A DNA stretch of 64,000 bases, taken from assembly GCF_020537505.1 (NCBI RefSeq), contig NZ_JAJBMO010000021.1:10446-74445 (forward strand). The letters are read 5' to 3'. Of the stretch, positions 44,410-53,465 are shown one piece after another (within the stretch, counting starts at the first letter, position 1; the number at the start of each line of letters is the position of its first letter). The position numbers and the translations under genes were made by a program. This DNA is from Blautia glucerasea (GTDB taxonomy: Bacteria > Bacillota > Clostridia > Lachnospirales > Lachnospiraceae). Under the pieces are notes generated by a model. It was not told the origin of the DNA, ran no database searches, and worked only from the letters and a program-made list of their open reading frames with translations.

Positions 44410-44439
44410 TTGATATGAATTTATCAAATATTTATTATA
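44410..44439 (-). promoter_or_regulatory. Hydrogenase promoter -10 with TTGATA/TATCAA dyad
   Basis: On the minus strand TATAAT (44439-44434) is followed by a perfect dyad, TTGATA-N6-TATCAA (44410-44427), at the expected start site, about 100 bp upstream of the hydrogenase gene. The dyad resembles a degenerate Rex site (three mismatches to consensus). The -35 is weak, so this promoter may need activation. Confidence 0.5.
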
Positions 44440-44624
44440 CCACCTATCATACAAAAAAATTACACTTTAAGCAAATCTTTTTCCACTTTCTTTTGACCTT
44501 TTCTTTTGATCTTACCATAAATAATATTACCGTTTAAGGTTTGTCCCCAAACTGCTTCGTTCAATATTATCAGCGAACAGTACTCCAAAAATACCAGATT
44601 CTTTTTAAGCACACGCAAAAAACA
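44440..44624. other. Rest of the gap upstream of the hydrogenase gene
   Basis: Between the hydrogenase promoter and the terminator of the ferredoxin remnant I see no further gene; the sequence is AT-rich and without an open frame of coding character. Confidence 0.5.
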
Positions 44625-44680
44625 AAAGCACTGATATGTCCGTGAGAAATTAATTTTCTTCAGAAAATATCAGTGCCTTT
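44625..44680 (-). terminator. Terminator downstream of the ferredoxin remnant
   Basis: AAAGCACTGATAT (44625-44637) pairs with ATATCAGTGCCTTT (44667-44680); the minus transcript continues TTTTGTTTTTTG. The loop is about 29 nt. Confidence 0.75.
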
Positions 44681-44724
44681 ATTTATATTCTATTCAGAAA
44701 TAAATCTGATCTAAGCCCGGCAGC

Positions 44725-44841
44725 TTAAGCTGTATATCCTGCACAGCGGTTGCAGCCTACGCATATGTTTTCATCGAACACCAGCGGTCTTGCACTGCTG
44801 GAAAACGTGGATGCGTACATTTCGTGTGTTTCGTTATTCAT
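44725..44841 (-). pseudogene. Truncated 4Fe-4S ferredoxin-like gene
   Basis: A 38-codon frame, MNNETHEMYASTFSSSARPL followed by VFDENICVGCNRCAGYTA and a stop. The start matches the N-terminus of ferredoxin-like partners of FAD oxidoreductases, which normally continue with further cluster cysteines. Here only CVGCNRC remains, so no cluster can form by itself. It directly follows the broken flavoprotein at 44873-45455, its presumed partner. Confidence 0.65.
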
Positions 44842-44872
44842 TTTGTGTCTAGTCCTTTCGGGATCTCGCCTT

Positions 44873-45455
44873 TTACAACCTTTCCATTCTCATGTACTGT
44901 GCCAGAAGGTCAAGTCCCTCAGTCAGAAGGTCTTTGCACTTGGTTCCGCAGCAGTCTGATGCATAAAGCTGGTCTCCGGCAGCATAAATTCCATCAATAT
45001 TTGTTTTCAGGTCCCAGTCTGTAATGATTCCACCAGGGGGCACCAAACAGCTGCCTTTCCTGATCCAGGAAAGCAGCTGACTGCCAGCCGGTTCCATAGC
45101 TCTGAAGCATGTGCTTCTTTGGATCAAATCCGCGTTCTGTGTCGCGGATTTTTCCACCGAAGGATTCCATGTCAAGAAGGCGGTCATAGCCTTCCCTGCA
45201 TTCGATATAATGTCCGATTCCGTTACTGTAGCCGTCCTGTTCGTTTACATAGGCTTCTGCGATTTCCTTTGCAGTAACGCTGGAACATGGATTTGTACAG
45301 GCACTTTCCCAATGGTCAAAGCCGCTTCCTGCGGAGCCGCTTCGTTCTGTTGCTCCTTTTTCTACAAGGACTACGGATTTTCCGTGGCGTGCTGCTGCAA
45401 TCGCTGCATAGCATCCCGCAAGACCGCCAATTACACACAAAAAAAGACACTGCAT
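44873..45455 (-). pseudogene. Broken FAD-dependent oxidoreductase (Frd/Sdh flavoprotein-like)
   Basis: Two frames together resemble the two ends of a flavoprotein. The upstream one (from about 45455) has CVIGGLAGCYAAIAAARHG and VVLVEKGATERSGSAGSG; the downstream one (to 44873) has GGIITDWDLKTNIDGIYAAG then DQLYASDCCG, the usual FAD-domain end. The frame changes near 45030 and at least 200 residues of the middle are missing. The N-terminus is also cut, since the Rossmann strand lacks residues before VIGG. It is a decayed gene, not an active enzyme. It lies downstream of the GRE activase. Confidence 0.75.
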
Positions 45456-45506
45456 AGATTACTCTACACAATGTCTTTCTGATAAATTTTCATATTAAAA
45501 AACATA

Positions 45507-46298
45507 TTATCCACCGATCTGACAATCCAGGTCACAGACGGAATGTACTGCTTTTTTCAAAAGCTCCATATGCTCTGGTTCTGGAGGGAGGATTTCGGGA
45601 AGCTTGTATTCCCTTCCAAGCCAGTCATATTTATCCTGTCCCAGACGATGGTATGGAAGAAGATGGATCTTCTTTACACCTGGTAATGTCGAGGCAAAAG
45701 ACGCAATAGACTGAATCTCCTCCACACTGTCATTGAAGGTGGGAATGACAGGTACACGGATCACCAGATTGGTCTGGCCGGAAAGGGCTACCTTTCTGGC
45801 ATTCTCAAGGGCCAGTCCGTTTGGCTTGCCGGTAAACTGCTTGTGCTTCTCCTGATCAGTATGCTTGATATCCATCAGGTAAGTATCCAGATAAGGCAGT
45901 ACCATCTCAATATTTTTCCAGGGAACGCATGCCATACTCTCGATGGCGGTGTTGATTCCACGCTCCTTGGCCGCACGAAGAAGATCACGGGCAAATTCTG
46001 GCTGACAGAGACATTCGCCGCCGGAAAGTGTCATTCCTCCACCAGAGCGGTAGTAATATGGACGATCCTTCTCCACAAGTTCAATCATTTCACGGACGGT
46101 TACATCCCGTCCCATAGTCTTCACCCCGTCAGGAGTCTTCATTGTCTGGATTTTATATTCCTGTGATTCCGGATTGCAGCACCACTGGCATCTGAGCACA
46201 CAGCCCTTCAGAAACACAATGGTACGGATTCCAGGACCGTCATGGATGGAATAGCGCTGGACGTCGAAAATACGTCCTGTAGTGTCTAAATATTCCAT
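45507..46298 (-). CDS. Glycyl-radical-enzyme activating protein (radical SAM)
   Basis: Activates the neighbouring GRE at 46473-48998 by making its glycyl radical; 263 aa. ATG 46298 has GGAG seven bases upstream, better than ATG 46310. The cluster motif is CVLRCQWCCNPES (CxxxCxxC) after RYSIHDGPGIRTIVFLKGC; SGGECLCQPEF is the GGE motif. Unlike glycerol-dehydratase and other class activases it lacks the two-ferredoxin insertion after the radical SAM motif, so it is short and PflA-like in size. It follows the GRE by about 175 bp. Confidence 0.92.
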   Translation of the reverse strand: MEYLDTTGRIFDVQRYSIHDGPGIRTIVFLKGCVLRCQWCCNPESQEYKIQTMKTPDGVKTMGRDVTVREMIELVEKDRPYYYRSGGGMTLSGGECLCQPEFARDLLRAAKERGINTAIESMACVPWKNIEMVLPYLDTYLMDIKHTDQEKHKQFTGKPNGLALENARKVALSGQTNLVIRVPVIPTFNDSVEEIQSIASFASTLPGVKKIHLLPYHRLGQDKYDWLGREYKLPEILPPEPEHMELLKKAVHSVCDLDCQIGG

Positions 46299-46472
46299 AG
46301 ATTTCTCCATTATACGGAAGTGCCAGCGGACTTTCTATTGAGATGCCGCCAGCAATTCTGTTTATATTTTTCTCAGAAATCTCCCATTCACAGCTACATT
46401 CATCATCGCAACAAAAGCTGATCTATGGGGTTCAACTACAGTTCTCCTATATGGAAGTCTGTTGCCTTTCAT

Positions 46473-48998
46473 TTAGAAGCCCTGCTCAGTTCTGCGGATG
46501 ATATCATCCTGCAGAGACTTGGACAGTGTGGTAAACAGCGCACTGTAACCAGCCACACGTACAACCAGATGCTTATAATTCTCCGGATGTGCCTGTGCAT
46601 CAAGCAGTGTCTCCCTGCTTACAACGTTAAACTGCATATGCATTCCCTTCTGGTCAAAATAGGAACGGATCAGTGCAACAAACTTCTCAAGGCCTTCACG
46701 TCCTGACAGTGCTGACGGATGGAATTTCTGGTTAAACAGAGTACCATTGGATACGATGAAGTGATCCAGTTTTGCAACAGAGCTTGCTGCCGCAGTCGGT
46801 CCGTTCACATCCTTGCCTGCAGATGGGGAGACACCATCTGCAACAGGTGTATGTGCATATCTTCCATCTGGTGTAGCACCAGTCTGTCCGCCAAGGGGTA
46901 CGTTTGCAGATACCGGATAAAGTCCGGCCTGATACTGTCCGCCTCTTGGGTTCTTGAAGTTCTGTAACGGTCTTGTATAAGTGTAAGCCACGTCTCTTGC
47001 GAAGTAGTCAACCTCCGGAATGTCATTTCCGAATTTCGGAACTTCTGCGATCATATCGTGGATCTCCTGATATCTTGCCATCTTCTCAGGTGCCATCTGG
47101 GCATTCATAACAGATTTCAGTACAGCAGCTGCTGTATCTGCATCAACCTTGGCACCACTCTCGGTCATCTCTCTTAAGATACCGGTTGTGATCTCTTTCA
47201 CAGACTGCTCATCCAGTCCTTTGCCATAGTTCCATGCAAGAGCTTCCTTCAGTTCCTCCATTGTGAACTTCTTCTCCTGATAAACCAGCTGACGGATGGC
47301 GTAAAGAGAATCAGCCATGTTTGCAATACCAAATCCCTGGGGACCGGTAAAGTTATAAACTGCACCGCCTTCCTGTACCGTCTTTCCGCGGACGATACAA
47401 TCATCGATCATACTGGAAAGAAATGGAAGAGGACAACGTTTCGCATGGGCTACATCAATGGCATTGTCTGCATTTACAAGCAGGGAAATGCAGTATTCCA
47501 TCTGCTTCTTATATGCATCGTAAAATTCATCGAAGGTTTCCATCCTGGTAACATCGCCAGTAGGAATACCAACCATCTCCCCCTGATCCATACCATTGCC
47601 AAATACAAGCTCTAACGGACGGCACATGTTAAAGAATGCTGCATCATGCCAGCCCTCTGTCTTGCCTGCTTTCTGCGGCTCTACGCATCCAATGATATTG
47701 TACTCACGGGCATCTGCCAGGGAAAGACCTCTGTTCTGCAGTGCCGGGATGATCACTTCGTCATTATAGTAAGCCGGAAGTCCGATACCGGTTCTGGTAA
47801 GCTCTGCTGCCTTGATCAGAAGATCATGGGGAGAGCCATTCCATACACGGATGGAAAGGGACGGTGCCGGAAGATGTACATGCATAGATGCTTCAATACA
47901 CATAAAGGAAAGATCGTTTGTCACATCCTCTCCATCTTTGTTCTGACCACCTACGATCAGGTTCTGGAACAGGCTGTAGCCTGCAAAGCCCTCTGCGGAG
48001 GCTGCGTCACGGACTTTATTCAGGTCATTTAATTTTACCCAGATACAGTCGATCAGCTCCTGAGCTGCTGTTCTGGTGATCGCGCCGCTCTCAATATCCT
48101 TCTTATAGTAAGGATACATATACTGGTCAAAACGACCTGGAGAAATGGAATGTCCGCTGGACTCCATCTGAAGGAGCTGCTGTACAAACCAGAAGGACTG
48201 ACAGGCCTCCCAGAAGTTGGTGGCCCCTTTCGCCGGTACCTTGCTGCAGTTGGATGCAATTACAAGAAGCTCGGCTTTACGCTGGGGATCTGTACATTTC
48301 TCTGCCATTTCAAGGGCAAGTCTGGCATATCTTGCAGCGTAATCCATAACTGCCTGGCAACTCATGATAACTGCTTCCAGGAAACGGGAGCGCTCTGCAT
48401 AGTCGCCATCACCTACGTTACATTTATCCAGCTCAGCCTGTGCCTTCGCCATAATGCCTTCATATCCGATCTCGAGAACTTCCCAGTATTTTACGGTAAC
48501 ATGTCCTACACCGTTGTAGAAATAGTTTCCTGGTGTGAAAATGTTATGCCCGATGGCACGGATGGCCTCTGGCGCCATATATGCTGTAGCAAGTTCACTG
48601 GTGGTCTTGCCCTTCCAGTATTTGTGTACCTCACGAAGATCTGCCTTGGCCTGCTCTGAGATATAGAACGGATCGGCCGTTCTGGTGGCAACAGTATCCA
48701 GCTCATCCTCCAGCCACTGATAGGAAAATTCCGGGAATGTCTGACATCCCCTCGGTGCAATAGAGTTGCTTCCTACGACCAGCTCCTCATCACGGATAAT
48801 GATAGGAATATTATGTAAAATGTGGGCAAAAGCTTTCGCTCTTCTGGTAATGATCGGCTGATCCTCGGTCTCCTTATAGGACTCCGTGATCAGCTTGGCT
48901 CTGTAAGATTCGATTTCCGGCATCTTGGCATAGAGATGGTCAACCAGACGGGTAATTCTGGAAGATTTGGGAATCTCACTTGTATTGTATTTTTCCAT
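46473..48998 (-). CDS. Glycyl radical diol dehydratase (glycerol / 1,2-propanediol type)
   Basis: B12-independent dehydratase, 841 aa; RBS AAAGGAG. By recall it aligns well with glycerol dehydratase of Clostridium butyricum and the Roseburia propanediol dehydratase. Active-site residues are present: catalytic Cys and Glu in IIGCVEPQKAGKTEGWHD (about residue 440; Asp in GWHD), His in YFYNGVGHVTVKY, Ser in SSGHSISPGRFDQYMYP, and radical Gly817 in RVAGYSALF. It is about 50 residues longer than glycerol dehydratase because of an inserted helical segment before EVPKFGND. No microcompartment, aldehyde or alcohol dehydrogenase genes are near. Substrate is probably a vicinal diol, exact one unknown. 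Confidence 0.9.
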   Translation of the reverse strand: MEKYNTSEIPKSSRITRLVDHLYAKMPEIESYRAKLITESYKETEDQPIITRRAKAFAHILHNIPIIIRDEELVVGSNSIAPRGCQTFPEFSYQWLEDELDTVATRTADPFYISEQAKADLREVHKYWKGKTTSELATAYMAPEAIRAIGHNIFTPGNYFYNGVGHVTVKYWEVLEIGYEGIMAKAQAELDKCNVGDGDYAERSRFLEAVIMSCQAVMDYAARYARLALEMAEKCTDPQRKAELLVIASNCSKVPAKGATNFWEACQSFWFVQQLLQMESSGHSISPGRFDQYMYPYYKKDIESGAITRTAAQELIDCIWVKLNDLNKVRDAASAEGFAGYSLFQNLIVGGQNKDGEDVTNDLSFMCIEASMHVHLPAPSLSIRVWNGSPHDLLIKAAELTRTGIGLPAYYNDEVIIPALQNRGLSLADAREYNIIGCVEPQKAGKTEGWHDAAFFNMCRPLELVFGNGMDQGEMVGIPTGDVTRMETFDEFYDAYKKQMEYCISLLVNADNAIDVAHAKRCPLPFLSSMIDDCIVRGKTVQEGGAVYNFTGPQGFGIANMADSLYAIRQLVYQEKKFTMEELKEALAWNYGKGLDEQSVKEITTGILREMTESGAKVDADTAAAVLKSVMNAQMAPEKMARYQEIHDMIAEVPKFGNDIPEVDYFARDVAYTYTRPLQNFKNPRGGQYQAGLYPVSANVPLGGQTGATPDGRYAHTPVADGVSPSAGKDVNGPTAAASSVAKLDHFIVSNGTLFNQKFHPSALSGREGLEKFVALIRSYFDQKGMHMQFNVVSRETLLDAQAHPENYKHLVVRVAGYSALFTTLSKSLQDDIIRRTEQGF

Positions 48999-49145
48999 GG
49001 TTCTCCTTTCTCATGGATGTTCCGGCAGGGAAAACGACCACTCATTAAGGTACTGTGGCTGTAATGCAGTCCCTTAAATGTCATCAAATATCTCCCCTCT
49101 GACAACAAAAATGTCCATTATTCCATGACATAGTTTTCTATGCTC

Positions 49146-49174
49146 ATTATACGTCATCCACTATTCAGTGTCAA
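49146..49174 (-). promoter_or_regulatory. Consensus sigma-A promoter of the GRE operon
   Basis: Minus strand: TTGACA (49174-49169), a 17-base spacer and TATAAT (49151-49146), a perfect consensus. The start should be near 49139, leaving a leader of about 140 nt before the GRE. So strong a promoter implies control by a repressor or in the leader. Confidence 0.85.
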
Positions 49175-49350
49175 CATAATTCAACACTTATTTTGTTGCT
49201 TTGATTGGTGTTTTGTTTTGATTGTTGTGGTTTTTCGTTGTTTTTAAATTTAAATCCACATCACCTTACAATTCATTGTACTTGAAAGCTCCATATCATA
49301 ACAGCCGTCAAAGCCTGACGACAACACGGTTTTTGGAATCCTTATTCATG

Positions 49351-49387
49351 AAAAAACTGCCATGCCAGATTTCTCCAGCACAGCAGT
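49351..49387 (-). terminator. Terminator of the FeoB-associated peptide gene
   Basis: ACTGCTGTGCTGG and CTGGCATGGCAGT form a stem with G-U pairs on the minus strand (49387-49356), followed by TTTTTT. Confidence 0.8.
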
Positions 49388-49439
49388 CCTTCCTATTACT
49401 TTGGCATATGTAAAAATGTAAATAAACAGGCATCTGGTC

Positions 49440-49568
49440 TTAATGGCATCCGCCGCAGCTTCCGCAATTTCCGTTGCAGCCTTTTCCGTTCTTTTTGTCT
49501 TTGTGCATGCTTCGGACTGCAAGACCAACGATAGCCAGTACGATAGCACCTACAACTACTGTTCCCAT
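49440..49568 (-). CDS. FeoB-associated Cys-rich membrane protein (42 aa)
   Basis: Very short gene: MGTVVVGAIVLAIVGLAVRS is one membrane helix, followed by a KDKKNGKG linker and a C-terminal cysteine cluster CNGNCGSCGGCH. This is the layout of the small peptides found with FeoB ferrous-iron transporters. The RBS AAAGGAG lies six bases before the ATG. No feoA or feoB gene is in the window, so it is an orphan. A TGTTAG-N6-CTAACA dyad upstream may be an iron operator. Confidence 0.8.
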   Translation of the reverse strand: MGTVVVGAIVLAIVGLAVRSMHKDKKNGKGCNGNCGSCGGCH

Positions 49569-49681
49569 ACAAAACTCCTTTCAAGTTACCTGTAGATCAG
49601 CTGTTGCTGTTCACTTTACTGTCACGGTAATGTCAGTGACACTTTTTGTGAACGGTAACGATACTTGGTTTCTGCTTATAT

Positions 49682-49699
49682 TGTTAGTATATTCTAACA
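49682..49699. promoter_or_regulatory. TGTTAG-N6-CTAACA dyad
   Basis: A perfect 6-6-6 inverted repeat about 115 bp upstream of the FeoB-associated peptide gene. It is reminiscent of DtxR/IdeR-type operators (TTAGG-rich dyads), and a DtxR-type protein is encoded at 16791-17159, but no binding is shown by sequence alone. Confidence 0.4.
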
Positions 49700-49771
49700 T
49701 TCATTAGATGTCAATAATTTTTTTACTTCAAGAACAGATTCCTCATAAAGTTTTTTACAATATCATCGGTC

Positions 49772-50842
49772 TTACACATTCAGCTTCATCTGCCCATCCT
49801 TAATATATCCCATATTCCTCATTCCCCGATAGATAATGTAAGACAAAAGTCCTGGAAGAAGAAAATGGAATACAACAATTTTCAGGATTACCAGAACAGG
49901 TGACTCCGTAGCCACCATAGTCTGATAGGTCATAATCTGTCCCACCAGACCGGAGGTTCCCATTCCAGAGCCAGTGGCATTGTTTGTCATGTGGAACGGT
50001 CCGGCAATAGCAATCGGTCCAAGAATGGCAGAAGCCAATGTCGGTGGCAGCCAGATCAGCGGACGCTTCATAATATTAGGAATCTGCAGCATGGAGGTTC
50101 CAATTCCCTGGGCAAAAAAGCCGCCAACGCCGTTATCCTTAAAGCTTGTCACTGCAAAGCCGATCATCTGACAGCAGCATCCGATGGTCGCAGCGCCTGC
50201 TGCCACACCATTCAGCCCCAGAATAATTCCAAGCGCCGCAGAGCTGATTGGCAAAGTCAGCACCATTCCCATGATAACAGAAACCACAATTCCCATCAGG
50301 ATCGGCTGCTGCTCAGTTCCCCAGTTTACCAGATTTCCAAGCCATGTCATAAATTTTGACACCCCGGGACCTACCAGGATGCCAACTGCACCACCGGAAA
50401 GGATGGTCACTGCCGGTGTGATCAGAAGATCCAGTTTTGTTTTTCCAGCAACCAGTCTTCCAATCGTGATTCCCACATAAGCTGCCACAAATGCGCCAAG
50501 AGGCTCTCCAGGACCTGACAGCACAAGTGCACCTGTATCAGACAGCAGAGTTCCAGCAATCAGGTTCGACGCATAAGCACCGATCATTCCCGCTGCCGCC
50601 GCAGACAAAAGCACATATGTGGATTCCCGGAATTTATACGCCACTCCGATACCAATTCCAGCACCAGTCAGTCTCTGGGCAATGACGGCAAATGTACCCA
50701 GATAAGCTCCATAGGTACCGCCCATCAGATCCCCGACCTGCTTCAAAATAGTTCCGATGATCAAAGTGGAAAACAGGCCCAGGGCCATGCCGCTTAATCC
50801 ATCAATAAAAATATTGTTCAGAATTTTTTTTACTGCTTTCAT
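49772..50842 (-). CDS. PTS-type IIC membrane transporter (EIIC_2 family)
   Basis: Polytopic membrane protein, 356 aa, with about ten helices, of the PTS_EIIC_2 family. Recognisable parts are FIDGLSGMALGLFSTLIIGT at the N-terminus, the glycine-rich SGGAVGILVGPGVSKFM region and GPFHMTNNATGSGMGTSG. No IIA or IIB domain is fused or encoded nearby, so it may work without phosphorylation or borrow partners. Its start lies within nine bases of the stop of the M42 peptidase gene, so the two form one operon. Substrate unknown. Confidence 0.85.
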   Translation of the reverse strand: MKAVKKILNNIFIDGLSGMALGLFSTLIIGTILKQVGDLMGGTYGAYLGTFAVIAQRLTGAGIGIGVAYKFRESTYVLLSAAAAGMIGAYASNLIAGTLLSDTGALVLSGPGEPLGAFVAAYVGITIGRLVAGKTKLDLLITPAVTILSGGAVGILVGPGVSKFMTWLGNLVNWGTEQQPILMGIVVSVIMGMVLTLPISSAALGIILGLNGVAAGAATIGCCCQMIGFAVTSFKDNGVGGFFAQGIGTSMLQIPNIMKRPLIWLPPTLASAILGPIAIAGPFHMTNNATGSGMGTSGLVGQIMTYQTMVATESPVLVILKIVVFHFLLPGLLSYIIYRGMRNMGYIKDGQMKLNV

Positions 50843-50850
50843 ACTCTCTC

Positions 50851-51882
50851 CTACCCAAGATATGCCTTCAGAAGCTTCAGTGTATTTTTCGCTCCGTCCC
50901 TGTGAGAGCGCTCATAACCATGAGAAGCGTACACGCCCGGTCCGATCAGACCGTGTTTCATGTCATAACCAGCCTTCAGTGCTGCATCCACATCAGATCC
51001 ATAATGAGGATAAACGTCCACTGCAAATGCAATATCGTTCTCCTGTGCTGCCCCTATCAAACCGGAAACCACCTGGTAATCGTATGGTCCCATGCTGTCC
51101 TTCGCACAGATGGATACCATGGTCTCATCGCATTCCAGGCCTTTTCCAACACATCCCATGTCTACGGAGATCATCTCTGTTACCCCCTCCGGGATAGCAG
51201 CGCATCCGCCATGTCCCACTTCCTCATAAGAAGTGATCAGCACATAAATAGTACGCTCTGGCTGAACCTTTTTCTCCTTCAGATATTTTGCATAGCCAAG
51301 AAGAATGGCGGTACTGAATTTGTCATCCAGGAAACGGCTCTTAATGTAACCACTCTCAGTCACTACGGTTCTCGGATCAAAGCAGACAAAGTCACCGGTC
51401 ATGATTCCAAGCTTTTTCACATCCTCTTTGTTCTTCACCGGCTCATCCAGAATGGCTTCCATAGTCTCATAAGTACGTTTGGTATCGCTGTATTCGCCAT
51501 TTACATGAACAGACGCATTTTCCAGCTGGAAAGTTGCATCATAAGCCTTGCCAGATTTTGTGTAAACCTTACAGTTCTCAGCTTCCGCATTGTTTGGGTT
51601 CATACCGCCAATGTTTGTCAGCTTCAGACGTCCGTTGTCCATGATCTGGCAGACCATACCTCCAAGTGTATCCATGTGAGCCGCCAGAACCACTGCATTT
51701 TTGTCATCTTTTCCGCCAAGCTTTACAAGCACAGCCCCCTTCTGTGTGATCTGCGGCTCATAGCCCAGATTCTCAAATTCTTTTTTTACAAAATCGGCTG
51801 CCATATGTGTAAAACCGCTTGGGCTTGGCACTGCTAGCAGATCCTGTGCTGTTTTCATAATATAATCTGTGTATTTTCCCAT
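50851..51882 (-). CDS. M42-family metallo-aminopeptidase
   Basis: Cytoplasmic co-catalytic metal aminopeptidase (glutamyl aminopeptidase / TET-like), 343 aa. Metal and catalytic motifs: VLAAHMDTLGGMV, RFLDDKFSTAILLGY, LITSYEEVGHGGC and VDVYPHYGSDVDAA; the N-terminus has LLAVPSPSGFTHMAADF. The RBS AGGAG precedes the ATG. Operon partner is the PTS IIC protein at 49772-50842, which would supply or export something related, but the link is unclear. Confidence 0.93.
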   Translation of the reverse strand: MGKYTDYIMKTAQDLLAVPSPSGFTHMAADFVKKEFENLGYEPQITQKGAVLVKLGGKDDKNAVVLAAHMDTLGGMVCQIMDNGRLKLTNIGGMNPNNAEAENCKVYTKSGKAYDATFQLENASVHVNGEYSDTKRTYETMEAILDEPVKNKEDVKKLGIMTGDFVCFDPRTVVTESGYIKSRFLDDKFSTAILLGYAKYLKEKKVQPERTIYVLITSYEEVGHGGCAAIPEGVTEMISVDMGCVGKGLECDETMVSICAKDSMGPYDYQVVSGLIGAAQENDIAFAVDVYPHYGSDVDAALKAGYDMKHGLIGPGVYASHGYERSHRDGAKNTLKLLKAYLG

Positions 51883-52039
51883 AATGTCATCTCCTGTTTT
51901 TTATTAATCTCCCGTTCCTCTTATGTGAATTACTTAACAAGTCTCAATTTCCCAGCTGCTACACCCCACTTCGAGCAGAATAGATTGCAAAGTTGAGTGC
52001 ATAAATTACGTAAATGAATTCAAGGGTACTTTCCATTCA

Positions 52040-53275
52040 TCACATAATCTTCCCATGAATCTCCTGGGGAACTCTGGCTTTCACCAGGATTCCTGTATCC
52101 GTATATTCCTCGGAAAGCAGCTGTCCATACTCCCGGATCAGCTGGATCTTGCCAGCCTCCTGATAACCAAAAAGCTTTTCCACATAAATCTGCTCTTCAG
52201 AAAGGATTTTCCCCAGAAGTGCCTTTAAATCCTCAAGGCCTTCCCCTGTTTTCGCTGAAACCTTCAAGGTATGGTCGGCATTGCTGTCACGCATGCGGAT
52301 CGCCGCCCCCATATCCATCTTGTTAAATAAGGTGATGGTTTTCTTTCCCTGGACCTCAAGCTCCTGCAGCGTATCGTAAACAACCTCCATCTGCTGCACC
52401 GCCTGTGGATTAGAGCAGTCCACCACATGAATGATATAGTCTGCGTATTTCGCTTCTTCCAGGGTACTCTTAAAAGCCTCTACCAGATTGTGTGGCAGTT
52501 TGCGTATAAATCCGACGGTATCTGTAAGCAGGATCTGCTGTCCGTCATCCAGCGTCAGCGCCCTTGTAGTCGGATCCAGGGTTGCAAAAAGCTTGTCCTC
52601 AGAAAGTACCCCGGCGCCAGTCAAAGTATTCAGCAAAGTGGATTTCCCGGCATTTGTATAGCCTACAATAGCCGCAGTCTTCATCTTTCCACGGGTTCGT
52701 CCGGTGCGAAGCAGTTCTCTGTGTTTCTCCACCTGGGAAAGCTCCTCCTTCAGCGCCGTGATCCGCTTTCGGATCAGACGACGGTCACTCTCCAGCTTTT
52801 TCTCTCCAGGACCTCTGGTTCCGATTCCGCCGCCAAGCCTGGACAAAGAAGCTCCAAGGCCAACCAGTCTGGAAGCTCTGTATCGGAGCTGGGCAAGCTC
52901 TACCTGGATCTTACCCTCGCTGGTAGTGGCGTGTTTGGCAAAAATGTCCAGGATCAGAAGGGTTCTGTCCATTACCTTGCATTCCAGCTCATGCTCCAGA
53001 TTATTCATCTGCGCAGGGGAAAGCTCGTCATCACAGATAATTCCGGTAGCGTCTGCGGCCAGCATAAGAGCACGTACTTCCTCAATTTTTCCTTTTCCTA
53101 TATAAGTTCCAGGATGAACAGTTTCACGGTTCTGGATGATTTTTCCAACTGTTTCTGCACCGGCCGTATCTGCCAGCTCCGCAAGCTCGTCCAGGGACTC
53201 TTTTACATTGTCGGTTTCATCCAGCTGGACGCCCACCAGGATCACCCGCTCCTGTATTTCTTCAATATATTCCAT
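52040..53275 (-). CDS. hflX: GTPase HflX
   Basis: Ribosome-associated GTPase that splits stalled or dormant 70S ribosomes, 411 aa. The N-terminal HflX domain has GTYIGKGKIEEVRALM and DDELSPAQMNNLE; the linker has GGIGTRGPGEKKLESDRRLI; the G domain has GYTNAGKSTLLNTLTGAG (G1), DTVGFIRKLPHNLVEAFKST (G3), NKMD (G4) and SAKTGEGL (G5). It stands alone with no operon partner. Confidence 0.96.
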   Translation of the reverse strand: MEYIEEIQERVILVGVQLDETDNVKESLDELAELADTAGAETVGKIIQNRETVHPGTYIGKGKIEEVRALMLAADATGIICDDELSPAQMNNLEHELECKVMDRTLLILDIFAKHATTSEGKIQVELAQLRYRASRLVGLGASLSRLGGGIGTRGPGEKKLESDRRLIRKRITALKEELSQVEKHRELLRTGRTRGKMKTAAIVGYTNAGKSTLLNTLTGAGVLSEDKLFATLDPTTRALTLDDGQQILLTDTVGFIRKLPHNLVEAFKSTLEEAKYADYIIHVVDCSNPQAVQQMEVVYDTLQELEVQGKKTITLFNKMDMGAAIRMRDSNADHTLKVSAKTGEGLEDLKALLGKILSEEQIYVEKLFGYQEAGKIQLIREYGQLLSEEYTDTGILVKARVPQEIHGKIM

Positions 53276-53465
53276 AAATCCTCCTTCCGGATTTTATTGT
53301 CTGATTCCTAAATTTCTGTATCTTTTAGAGTATAACACACTCTTACAGCTTTTTTAAAGAGTAACATAAAAAGATAAATTAATAATACCAAACCAGTTCT
53401 GAAATAGGTTATAATAGAATTACTATTAATTGGTCTTCCAACCAACTGTTTAAGGAGGAATTTCT

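Larger units (their letters stand above)
48999..49439. other. Intergenic stretch: GRE promoter and a terminator
   Basis: No gene is seen in 441 bp. It holds the GRE leader (about 140 nt), its strong promoter (49146-49174), an AT-rich segment, and the terminator of the small gene at 49440-49568. Confidence 0.6.

Noticed and set aside
45025..45050. A fourth CCCCCTGG-type motif
   Set aside because: It lies inside the broken flavoprotein gene (GCCCCCTGGTGG), lacks the GGG end and has no -35/-10 at the set spacing.
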